A DNA stretch of 64,000 nucleotides, taken from Dechloromonas sp. Dech2017. Its GTDB lineage: Bacteria > Pseudomonadota > Gammaproteobacteria > Burkholderiales > Rhodocyclaceae. The position numbers and the translations under genes are program-made. Location of the stretch: positions 1 through 64,000 of the forward strand of contig SSXW01000022.1 of assembly GCA_009469585.1 (NCBI GenBank). The letters run 5' to 3'. The notes beneath the pieces were generated by a model that had not been told where the DNA came from, made no database searches, and saw only the letters and a list, made by a program, of their open reading frames with translations. Position 1 is the first letter of the stretch. Each line of letters begins with the position of its first letter. Below are positions 57,901 through 64,000 of the stretch, in pieces.

Positions 57901-58540
57901 CTGCGCAGCGAATCGCGCGAGCGCCGGCGGCCCGTTCTGGTTGCTCGATTTGGGGGTGGCGATGAGCGACAGTGATGCGGCTGCTGCGTTGGCTGGCGCA
58001 GACATGAATGCGACGACTAGCGGTACGTGCTCGGGTAGTGGTTGCACGGCCCGCAAGATCGGGACAACCGGGGTGGTTCACGGTCGTCTCGCCCTGAACA
58101 ATGCCTATGGCTCGGAAATGTTACCGTTGCCGGTGCCGGTGGCAGCCCAGTTCTGGACCTCGGCGGGCTGGCTGAAGAATTTCGAGGACAGCTGCAGCGT
58201 GCTCACCCAGCCGACGCGGCACGATACCGGCAATGGTGGGCTACGGTTCTACGCCCCGCCCGATACGGTGCGCAATGCCCTGGCGCCGGGCGAGGTGGTG
58301 GGGCAAATGAACGGTTCGACCGCGGCCACCGTCGCACTGGTCAATGGCGACGCGAAGCTGCTGCTGCGTGGCCCTGCTTCGGCAAGTGCAGGGCCGGGTG
58401 CGGGTAATTTTGGCTACGTCGACGTCGTTGGCAACATATTGAGCGGTTCAGCCTGGCTGCCGCCTAGCAGCAATGCCCGAGCCTGTTTCGGCGCTTGCGG
58501 TCCGCGTTCGCCGGTAATCTATCTGCGCGAACGTTTTTGA
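54977..58540 (+). CDS. mshQ: MshQ, large exported MSHA-associated protein with lectin-like and DUF6701-like regions
   Basis: About 1187 residues from ATG 54977, which has a GGGAGTTGGGT ribosome site; an in-frame ATG at 54935 lacks one. The signal peptide is LLCLWLAMLAGNAWA. Regions in order: a beta-sandwich repeat near 130-235 (VSWLVIFDRAVTGVDAGDF); an L-type-lectin-like region near 255-530 (ISVEFKHYAYNGSGADGIAV, GGWIGVAVDEYGNFSN, NNIHELGEVRICA); a cysteine-rich stretch near 600-680; and a C-terminal DUF6701-like, MshQ-type region (RFLGYAPASDTTSPRGIYDD, GRFVPDRF). It is probably the surface or tip-associated adhesin of the pilus. Its DNA looks slightly less GC-biased than its neighbours. Confidence 0.85.
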   Translation: MLAGRIWNVLLCLWLAMLAGNAWAARTITSATLDGGASVTVAPGASIAAVVNLTTDGSGSNGRWRCTAWRIATTAPGTVTEVDHVNHESAGSYTESFAMTAPTVTGTYNAYFMGYRDDGCSQGESNIYVLSNAVVVVSNPNVVSIDRSSANPAAPGTSVSWLVIFDRAVTGVDAGDFALVLSGGASGASISSVSGSGTNWTVTANTGSGASGSVQLNLLDNDTIQASDGSRLGGAGTGNGNFSGQAYTIVSAACAPPANAPVGMVLSCQCDTFARSSLNPSPMFTSSNWTVSTSDATGIVPYINTGTGFLRLTERTGNNAKAATAPGFFPAAGNYISVEFKHYAYNGSGADGIAVTLSDYTVPAVPGAFGGSLGYAQKSGISGFAGGWIGVAVDEYGNFSNNGEGRIGGFASRILDSVAVRGSGSGTTGYPYLGGTTGSLSPGVDNAGSASPAYGHYYQIIVDSRNAASGQTFVAVNRDTTGTRSSYAPVVPAFDAYAAAAAAGYTQAPVPTNWQLSFTGSTGGANNIHELGEVRICAQYYVPPDGGTAGGFSAIDEAYASTVQNFLSGHIFTKLAGTPFKLKVAALSNSQIQTTYAASGSKNVSVKLVDNSDGACGTDASRATACASSACNGKAAVSGGSQTLVFTSADKGVKTSGDFTINAAYANLVAVLSEGAVTACSIDSFAVRPTRFSSASSSASNATLSGTPKFKAGSDAFTLTVTADAGGYSGTPKINPLAMAANGAAWTVGALVPSTFPAAVPGASTSVTSGSFTYSEVGNFRFLGYAPASDTTSPRGIYDDSWVAVDSAATKNDCVAGSYANTKDAAGKYGCLFGLHDSGAATPNSPLFGRFVPDRFVYLGGRVREFCATGDPFTYMGQPALGIAYRLQAVNGAGVVTVNYSQAIGYPVTNPVLVAEDQAVAHQGCDLASRLGGLPAAQWTSGLYSLNDANADNLPDSQTAVFSRPVTPVALTAATCAANRASAGGPFWLLDLGVAMSDSDAAAALAGADMNATTSGTCSGSGCTARKIGTTGVVHGRLALNNAYGSEMLPLPVPVAAQFWTSAGWLKNFEDSCSVLTQPTRHDTGNGGLRFYAPPDTVRNALAPGEVVGQMNGSTAATVALVNGDAKLLLRGPASASAGPGAGNFGYVDVVGNILSGSAWLPPSSNARACFGACGPRSPVIYLRERF

Positions 58541-58551
58541 TGAAAAAACCA

Positions 58552-58580
58552 TTGAAAAATAATGTGTTGCTGGATATCCT
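58552..58580 (+). promoter_or_regulatory. Likely internal promoter between mshQ and mshI
   Basis: TTGAAA (58552-58557) and TATCCT (58575-58580) are separated by exactly 17 bases in a short AT-rich gap of 67 bases, 28 bases before the mshI ATG. It would drive the assembly genes mshI-mshM separately from the pilin genes. Confidence 0.5.
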
Positions 58581-58607
58581 TGTGAAAAAACTTAAGGTGT
58601 CGGGACA

Positions 58608-59534
58608 ATGTGGCCAAAATTTGGCGTGAAATTCGAGGGAGGGTGGATGTCGGTGCTGGCCGGCGTTGACCGCATCGACCTTGCTCATGTCATTCGCGCC
58701 CCCGGCCAGCGGCCGCAGATCCGCCAATGCGACTCGTTCCGGGTGGACAAGGACGAAGCCGACGCCCTGGCTCGCCTTAGTCAGCGCCATGGCCTGAAGC
58801 GCCATCGCTGTACGACGCTGCTCGCCGAGGATGCCTACCGCGTGGTGCATATCGACGCGCCGGCCGTGCCGGCCGAGGAGCGAGTCGAGGCCTTGCGCTG
58901 GCGCCTGAAGGATGCCGTCGATTTTTCCGTCGCCGATGCCGCGATCTCGGTCGCCGACATCCCGACCGAGGGTGGTCGCCAGCCGCATGTCTTCGCCGTG
59001 GTCGCCCCGGCCGCCGCGGTGGCCGGGCGCATGGCCTTGTTCCAGCAGGCCAAGGCCTCGCTGGAAGCGATCGATATTCCGGAAATGGCCGTGCGCAATG
59101 TCGCCGTGCTGTTCGAGGAGGCCAATCGCGGCCTGGCCTTCCTGGCCATCAATGAACATGAAAGCCTGCTGACCATCACCTGGCGCGGCGAACTTTACCT
59201 GTCGCGGCGCATCGAGACCTCGTCCGGGGCGCTGGCCAAGGCCGATGCCGAGCGGCGCGGCCAGTTGCTCGAGCGGCTGGCCCTCGAGTTGCAGCGCACT
59301 CTCGACAATTTCGACCGGCAATACGGGTTCATCTCGGTGTCGCGCCTGCTGGTCGCCGCCGAGCACGACGGCGCGGCAATCACTGCCGCCCTGGCCGAGA
59401 ATCTCTACTTGCCGACGCAAGCCGCCAACCTGGCCGACGTGCTCGACTTCGATGCCTTGCCGGAACTGCGTTCGCCCGAACGCCAGGCCCAGGCGCTGCT
59501 GGCCATCGGCGCCGCCCTGCGGGAGGAGGCATGA
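58608..59534 (+). CDS. mshI: MSHA biogenesis protein MshI (PilM-like)
   Basis: 308 residues with the actin-like PilM/MshI layout: VLAGVDRIDLAHVI near the N-terminus, VEALRWRLKDAVDFSVADA in the middle, and LLTITWRGELYLSRRIE followed by LALELQRTLDNFDRQYGF. No signal peptide or membrane span, as expected of the cytoplasmic alignment protein. The start at 58608 keeps the short head before GGW seen in MshI; an ATG at 58647 behind AGGGAGGGTGG is a real alternative. The stop overlaps the next start. Confidence 0.85.
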   Translation: MWPKFGVKFEGGWMSVLAGVDRIDLAHVIRAPGQRPQIRQCDSFRVDKDEADALARLSQRHGLKRHRCTTLLAEDAYRVVHIDAPAVPAEERVEALRWRLKDAVDFSVADAAISVADIPTEGGRQPHVFAVVAPAAAVAGRMALFQQAKASLEAIDIPEMAVRNVAVLFEEANRGLAFLAINEHESLLTITWRGELYLSRRIETSSGALAKADAERRGQLLERLALELQRTLDNFDRQYGFISVSRLLVAAEHDGAAITAALAENLYLPTQAANLADVLDFDALPELRSPERQAQALLAIGAALREEA

Positions 59535-60184
59535 GCCAGCAGATCAACCTGCTGCTGCCCGCCCTGCGTCCGCGTTTCGACTGGCTGGCCCTGCCGGTCG
59601 TCGCCGGCGTGTCGCTGGCCGGGCTGCTGCTGCTCTGCGCCTGGTCGGTGTTCAGCCTGGTCCAGGTCGATCATGCGCGCGGCCGGGAAGCCGCCATCAA
59701 GGGTCAACTGGCGGCGCTGCAACAGCAGGTTCAGTCGCTCGGCCAGAGCCTGGGTGCCCGCCGGAGCGACGATGGCCTGAGCCGACAGATCGAGGCTGCC
59801 CGGCTGGGCATCAGCCAGCGCCAGGAGGTGCTCAATCTCGTCGCCCAGGGCGACATCGCCGGGGGCAACGCCTATTCCGGCTTGCTGCAGGGCTTTTCGC
59901 GGCAGGTGACGGAGGGGGTCTGGCTGGTCGGCTTCGGCTTCGCCGACCGGGACATCGAGATTCGCGGCCGCCTGCTCGATCCGGCCCTGCTGCCAACCTA
60001 CATCGGCAAGCTCAATGGCGAAGCGGCCTTTGCCGGGCGACATTTCGCGGCGCTCGACATGCTCGGCGTCGATCCCGTGCCGGCTGCCGCCAACGCACCG
60101 GCCAGCCCGGCTGGCCAGGAAGTCCGCGCCGAGCCGCGCCATACCGCCTTCGTCTTGCGCAGCGGCCTGGAGAAAGCCCGATGA
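59531..60184 (+). CDS. PilN-like MSHA alignment protein
   Basis: 217 residues. The cytoplasmic head SQQINLLLPALRPRFDW contains the PilN-type INLL motif that binds the actin-like partner. One transmembrane segment (VVAGVSLAGLLLLCAWSVFSL, about 22-42), a coiled coil (about 55-95) and a periplasmic ferredoxin-like domain follow. Overlapping starts place it between mshI and mshJ as the PilN counterpart. Confidence 0.85.
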   Translation: MSQQINLLLPALRPRFDWLALPVVAGVSLAGLLLLCAWSVFSLVQVDHARGREAAIKGQLAALQQQVQSLGQSLGARRSDDGLSRQIEAARLGISQRQEVLNLVAQGDIAGGNAYSGLLQGFSRQVTEGVWLVGFGFADRDIEIRGRLLDPALLPTYIGKLNGEAAFAGRHFAALDMLGVDPVPAAANAPASPAGQEVRAEPRHTAFVLRSGLEKAR

Positions 60185-60864
60185 GCGGCTTGTGCCAGCA
60201 GTGGCAGCAGATCAATGCCCGCTACGGCGCGTTGTCGCAGCGCGAACGGGCGATGGTGGCGCTGGCCCTGGTGCTGGGCCCGGTGCTCATCGTCAATGCG
60301 CTGTTCGTCGACCCGCTGCGCGGCCGGCTGAAAAGCCTGGAAGGCAGCTTGGCGACGCAAGCGGCGGCGGCCAGCCAGCTGCAGGCCGAAGCCGGCAACC
60401 TGCAGCAGCAGCTGGCGGTCGACCCGGATTCCGGCCGAAAATCCGAATTGGCGGCGCTGGTCGGCGAGCGCGACAAACTCGATGCCCGCCTGCAGGAATT
60501 TGGCCAGGTGCTGGTTCGCCCCGAGGAGATGAACGGCTTGCTCGAACGCCTGCTGGCGCGCAATGCCGGCCTGCGTCTGCTCAGCCTGAAGACGCTGGCG
60601 CCGCAGAGCGTGCTGCCGGCCCGGCCGGCTGGCGAGGCGGAGGGCAAAGCGGTGGAGCGCAGCTTCGATCTCTTCCGCCACGGTGTCGAAATTCGCCTGG
60701 AAGGCAGTTTCGCCCAGTTGCAGTCCTATCTCGTGCAGCTCGAGGCGATGCAGCAGCGCCTGCTGTGGGGCAAGCTTGACTACAAGGTGATCGATTACCC
60801 GCGGGCCGAGATGAGCCTGGTCGTTTATACCCTGAGCCCGGACAAGACATGGCTGGCCCTATGA
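60181..60864 (+). CDS. mshJ: MSHA biogenesis protein MshJ (PilO-like)
   Basis: 227 residues. A transmembrane segment (AMVALALVLGPVLIVNALFV, about 24-43), a coiled coil (about 50-110: LEGSLATQAAAASQLQAEAG) and a C-terminal domain (HGVEIRLEGSFAQLQSYLVQLE) match MshJ/PilO. It overlaps the PilN-like gene by four bases and mshK by four. A stretch at about 60412-60446 loosely resembles the 34-bp repeat, but it reads as ordinary coiled-coil coding sequence. Confidence 0.85.
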   Translation: MSGLCQQWQQINARYGALSQRERAMVALALVLGPVLIVNALFVDPLRGRLKSLEGSLATQAAAASQLQAEAGNLQQQLAVDPDSGRKSELAALVGERDKLDARLQEFGQVLVRPEEMNGLLERLLARNAGLRLLSLKTLAPQSVLPARPAGEAEGKAVERSFDLFRHGVEIRLEGSFAQLQSYLVQLEAMQQRLLWGKLDYKVIDYPRAEMSLVVYTLSPDKTWLAL

Positions 60865-61241
60865 AATGGATGGCATTCGCCCTGGCTGTACTGGCGTCGT
60901 CGGCCGGCGCCCAGATGGCCGATCCGACGCGGCCGCCGGCATCCTGGCTGGCTGCGGACGGCGGTCAGCCGGATGGAGCCGAGGAAGGCGGCCTGCGCCT
61001 GCAGTCGGTGCTGGTCAGGCAGTCCGGTCGGCCGGTGGCGGTGATCGGCGGCAGGACGGTGGTGCTCGGCGAGCGCCTGGGTGAGGCGAGGCTGGTCCGG
61101 GTGAACGAGCGCGAGGCAGTATTGAAGGGGGCGGATGGCGTGACCCATCTCTACCTGACCCCCGATGTTGAAAAACGCATGGTTGAGACACCGGCTTCCC
61201 GCAAGGGCGGAAAATCCGGGGCAATGAAGGGTCTGCGATGA
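60861..61241 (+). CDS. mshK: MSHA biogenesis protein MshK (PilP-like)
   Basis: 126 residues from the ATG overlapping the mshJ stop. A signal peptide (MAFALAVLASSAGAQ) precedes ADPTRPP, the signature of MshK/PilP-like and GspC-like proteins, and a small beta domain (LRLQSVLVRQSGRPVAVIGG, RLVRVNEREAVLKGADG). It links the inner-membrane alignment complex to the secretin MshL. The basic tail RKGGKSGAMKGLR is overlapped by the mshL start. Confidence 0.85.
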   Translation: MKWMAFALAVLASSAGAQMADPTRPPASWLAADGGQPDGAEEGGLRLQSVLVRQSGRPVAVIGGRTVVLGERLGEARLVRVNEREAVLKGADGVTHLYLTPDVEKRMVETPASRKGGKSGAMKGLR

Positions 61242-62971
61242 GCAAGCTATTGATCGTGATGATGTCGGCCATCGTGCTGGCCGGGTGCAGCAACCAGCAT
61301 TCCCGGCGCGGCGATGCCTTCGAGAATGCCGACCAGGCGCTGGCGGCGGCTGCCGCGGCCAAGGCCGGCAAGGCGCCGGGCGACGTGCTCGGCCAGGCCA
61401 TGGTGCCGCCCCTGCAGCTGGACCAGCCGGCCGCCAAGCCCGAGCCGCGCTTCAACCTGGCGGTGAACAATGCGCCGGTGGCCCAGGTGCTCAACGCGCT
61501 GGTTGCCGGCACGCCGTACAGCATGCTGTTCCCGCCCGAGCTGTCGGGAACGGTCAGCCTCAATTTGAAGAACACCACCATCCGCGAGGCGCTCGACACC
61601 CTGCGCGACGTCTACGGTTACGATTACCGCGTGCAGGGCAAGCGCATCACCGTGCAGCCCAACACCGTGCAGACGCGGATGTTCAAGATCAACTACCTGG
61701 CCAACCGCCGGCAGGGGACGAGCGACATGCGGGTCACCGGCAGCTCGCCGACCACCTCCAGCCCGACGCCCGGCTCGAACGCCGGCGGCCAGGCTTCGGG
61801 CAGCACGGTCGGCGGCACCAGCGCCAGCCCGCAGCAGCGCGCCGTCGATAGCGCCCGCGTCCAGACCACTTCCGACTACGATTTCTGGAAGGACCTGGGT
61901 ACTGCGCTGACCGCCATCGTCGGCAATGCCGACGGTCGCAACGTGATCATCAATGCCGGCTCCGGGGTGGTGCTGGTCAAGGCCTCGCCGGTCGAGTTGC
62001 GCGCCGTCGACGAGTACCTGAAGGCGACCCAGCTGGTGGTCGAGCGCCAGGTCATGCTGGAGGCCAAGATCATCGAGGTGTCGCTCAACGATTCCTACCA
62101 GACCGGGATCAACTGGAGCCAGTTCGGCGGCATCGCCAACCGCTTCGCGCTCGGTATCGCGGCGCCGAACGCGACGCTGGCCGGCTCGGGGGCGATCGGC
62201 GCCTCGGCCACCGGCGTCACGGCCGGCACCGCGGTTGCCGCCGCGCCCGGGGCGAATGGCGCCCTGGCCACCGGCAACAGCGGGCGCGGCTTCTTCGGCC
62301 TGACCTTCCAGTCGAACAACTTCGCCGCGCTGCTTTCCTTCCTCGAGGGGCAGGGCGATGTCCAGGTGCTGTCCAGCCCGCGCATCGCCACCACCAACAA
62401 CCAGAAGGCCGTGCTCAAGGTCGGCACCGACGACTACTTCGTCACCGGCATCAGCACCAACACGACGACCAGCGCCGCCGGCAACGTGGTCACCCCAAAC
62501 ATCACGCTGCAACCCTTCTTCTCCGGCATCTCGCTGGACGTCACGCCGCAGATCGACGACGACGGCAACATCATCCTGCACGTCCATCCGGCGGTCAGCG
62601 TCGTCGAGGAAAAGAGCAAGACGGTCAACCTCGGCGACCAGGGCGTGTACACCTTGCCGCTGGCGTCGAGCACGATCAACGAAACCGACAGCATCGTCCG
62701 CGTCCAGGATGGCAGCATCGTCGCCATCGGCGGCCTGATGAGCCAGGAGCAGAGCAACAACCGCTACGGCCTGCCGGGGGTCAGCGGGATCACCGGGCTG
62801 GGCCAGCTGTTCGGACAAAAGAGCGTGGTCAACAAGAAGCGCGAGCTGGTCATCCTGATGCGGTCGACGGTGATTCGCGACGAAAATACCTGGCGCGAAC
62901 TGGCCGGCGAGTCGCAGAACCGGCTGCAGGGGCTGGACCCGCGCCAGCCGCGTCACCTCGAGTGGCAATGA
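61238..62971 (+). CDS. mshL: MSHA secretin MshL
   Basis: 577 residues. It is a lipoprotein (LLIVMMSAIVLAGCSNQ, lipidated Cys near 17). The N-terminal STN-type domain (about 65-130: FNLAVNNAPVAQVLNALVAG, REALDTLRDVYGYDY), a Ser/Gly linker (about 165-205), and the secretin pore domain (VERQVMLEAKIIEVSLND, VLSSPRIATTNNQKAVLKVG, GLMSQEQSNN, RELVILMRSTVI) follow. It forms the outer-membrane ring through which the pilus leaves. It overlaps mshK. Confidence 0.93.
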   Translation: MSKLLIVMMSAIVLAGCSNQHSRRGDAFENADQALAAAAAAKAGKAPGDVLGQAMVPPLQLDQPAAKPEPRFNLAVNNAPVAQVLNALVAGTPYSMLFPPELSGTVSLNLKNTTIREALDTLRDVYGYDYRVQGKRITVQPNTVQTRMFKINYLANRRQGTSDMRVTGSSPTTSSPTPGSNAGGQASGSTVGGTSASPQQRAVDSARVQTTSDYDFWKDLGTALTAIVGNADGRNVIINAGSGVVLVKASPVELRAVDEYLKATQLVVERQVMLEAKIIEVSLNDSYQTGINWSQFGGIANRFALGIAAPNATLAGSGAIGASATGVTAGTAVAAAPGANGALATGNSGRGFFGLTFQSNNFAALLSFLEGQGDVQVLSSPRIATTNNQKAVLKVGTDDYFVTGISTNTTTSAAGNVVTPNITLQPFFSGISLDVTPQIDDDGNIILHVHPAVSVVEEKSKTVNLGDQGVYTLPLASSTINETDSIVRVQDGSIVAIGGLMSQEQSNNRYGLPGVSGITGLGQLFGQKSVVNKKRELVILMRSTVIRDENTWRELAGESQNRLQGLDPRQPRHLEWQ

Positions 62972-63005
62972 GCGTCGTATCGGGCAGCAGCAAGGGCGGG
63001 AAGCG

Positions 63006-63833
63006 TTGTATCTCGAGCATTTCGGCCTGAGCGAGCTGCCCTTCGGGATCACCCCGGACACCAGCTACACGGTCATCACGCGCAGCCACCAGGAGGCGCT
63101 CAATACCCTGCTCGTCGCCCTGGGCAGCGGCGAGGGCTTCATCAAGATCACCGGCGAGGTCGGCACCGGCAAGACCCTGCTCTGCCGCCGGCTGCTGCGC
63201 GCCCTGCCGGACGGCGCGGTGTCGGCCTACCTGCCCAACCCCTACCTGGCGCCGCGCACCCTGCTGCTCGCCCTGGCCGAGGAAATCGGCGTAAACGTCG
63301 GCCCGGAGATCGACGACTACCACCTGCTGCAGCGCGTCAACCGCGCCCTGCTCGACTATGCCGCCAACGGCCAGGCGGTCGTCGTCTGCATCGACGAGGC
63401 CCAGGCCATGCCGCTGGAAACGCTGGAATCGCTGCGCCTGCTGTCCAATCTCGAGACCGAGAAGCGCAAGCTCTTGCAGATCGTCCTCTTCGGCCAGCCC
63501 GAGCTCGACCGCAAGCTGGCCGAACCCTCGGTGCGCCAGCTGCAGCAGCGCATCGCCTTCCACTACCGGCTGAGCGGCCTGGCCCGCGACGAAGTCGGCA
63601 ACTACCTCAGCCACCGGCTACGCGTCGCCGGCCATCGCGGCGACTCGCCCTTCGGTGGCCAGGCGGTGCGCTGCCTGCACCGGGCCAGCCGGGGCACGCC
63701 GCGCCTGCTCAACATCCTCGCCCACAAGGCCTTGCTCGCCGTCTATGGCGAGGGCCGGCACCAGGTCCGCGGTAGTCACGTGCGGCGGGCGGCGGCCGAT
63801 ACCGAAGGCGCCTCGGCGCCGGGATGGTGGTGA
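63006..63833 (+). CDS. mshM: ExeA-like AAA ATPase MshM
   Basis: 275 residues. YLEHFGLSELPFGITPDTSY is the classic opening of ExeA/GspA/MshM. Walker A is GEVGTGKTLLCRRL near residue 50 and Walker B VVVCIDEAQAM near 125. LRLLSNLETEKRKLLQIVLFGQPEL follows. Its place at the end of the secretin genes is as in Vibrio msh loci. The start is a TTG at 63006 behind GGGAAGCG; an ATG at 62968 is out of frame. Confidence 0.9.
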   Translation: MYLEHFGLSELPFGITPDTSYTVITRSHQEALNTLLVALGSGEGFIKITGEVGTGKTLLCRRLLRALPDGAVSAYLPNPYLAPRTLLLALAEEIGVNVGPEIDDYHLLQRVNRALLDYAANGQAVVVCIDEAQAMPLETLESLRLLSNLETEKRKLLQIVLFGQPELDRKLAEPSVRQLQQRIAFHYRLSGLARDEVGNYLSHRLRVAGHRGDSPFGGQAVRCLHRASRGTPRLLNILAHKALLAVYGEGRHQVRGSHVRRAAADTEGASAPGWW

Positions 63834-63878
63834 ACCTTGAAACCCCAGTTGACCGCTTGTCTCTCCTTGAACAGCCGC

Positions 63879-64000
63879 ATGAATGCTGACCTTGGCGCCC
63901 TCGATACGACTCACCCCTTGGGTGATGGCGCTACGCGGCCGCTGGCACGTCTGGCCGGGCGTCCGGCTTTGTCGCTCCTCCTTGCAGGCATGAGCCTGCC
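63879..64000 (+). CDS. Possible MshN N-terminus (partial at window end)
   Basis: An open frame from ATG 63879 (NADLGALDTTHPLGDG ...) runs off the window; it is also open upstream to a TTG at 63837, just after mshM. The last visible residues, GRPALSLLLAGMSLP, look like the start of a membrane segment. By position this should be mshN, a TPR protein with an N-terminal membrane anchor, but too little is present to show it. Confidence 0.4.
   Translation, partial: MNADLGALDTTHPLGDGATRPLARLAGRPALSLLLAGMSL

Noticed and set aside
60410-60448. GCGGTCGACCCGG...CCGAAAATCCGAA in mshJ
   Set aside because: It needs a gap and several mismatches to fit the repeat, and it lies in an ordinary coiled-coil coding stretch. 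Probably chance.

Overview
The window is about 64 kb of GC-rich chromosome. Codon use, gene content and gene order (leuC-lipoprotein-leuD-leuB-asd-fimV-truA-trpF-trpB-trpA-accD-folC-SPOR-cvpA-purF-metZ) point to a betaproteobacterium. A Rhodocyclales genus such as Dechloromonas, Azonexus or Azospira is most likely; this is inferred from gene families and order, not from a database search. There are no insertion sequences, prophage genes or CRISPR arrays. Apart from dispersed short repeats, it reads as core chromosome.

Layout. Positions 1-2100 hold the 3' end of a maeB-type malic enzyme, a PBP7-like D-Ala-D-Ala endopeptidase and an IclR regulator. Positions 2166-6861 hold a tightly coupled lactate-oxidation (lutA-lutB-lutC) operon. 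It carries two unusual insertions between lutB and lutC: a truncated aldehyde-dehydrogenase-like gene and a D-2-hydroxyacid dehydrogenase. An S4 RNA-binding gene ends the operon. Positions 6.9-24.6 kb hold mixed housekeeping genes: a spermidine-synthase-like methyltransferase, tRNA-Arg(CCT), the ABC-F protein Uup, a metallo-beta-lactamase-fold hydrolase, an HDOD protein, a 3-methyladenine glycosylase, accA-tilS, dapA-bamC, rlmD, a BI-1 family protein, tRNA-Ser(TGA), a PEP-CTERM protein, a patatin, queD, a radical SAM protein and an XRE regulator. Positions 24.8-46.5 kb carry a CBS protein, aroC and an MFS transporter, then the long leucine/aspartate/tryptophan/fatty-acid/folate/purine/methionine block with fimV inside it. 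A RhlE-type helicase follows at 46.7 kb.

Positions 48.1-64.0 kb are a near-complete MSHA-type type IV pilus locus in the order E-G-F-B-A-C-D-O-P-Q then I-(PilN-like)-J-K-L-M-(N?). It encodes the assembly ATPase, the platform protein, two pilins, minor prepilins, a very large MshQ with lectin-like and DUF6701-like regions, the alignment proteins, the secretin and an ExeA-like ATPase. FimV, encoded at 33-36 kb, may serve the same envelope machinery.

The most unusual signal is a dispersed repeat of about 34 bp: a GCGGTCGAC or GCGGTCAAC core, then an A-tract, then an (A)AAATCGAA-like end. There are ten clear copies in both orientations, nine at gene boundaries. Two sit on the stop/start junctions mshD/mshO and mshO/mshP and encode part of the prepilin leaders. 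One encodes the C-terminus of an MFS transporter. A second, GC-rich REP-like repeat family occurs between trpB and trpA, before rhlE, and as an in-frame insertion in uup.
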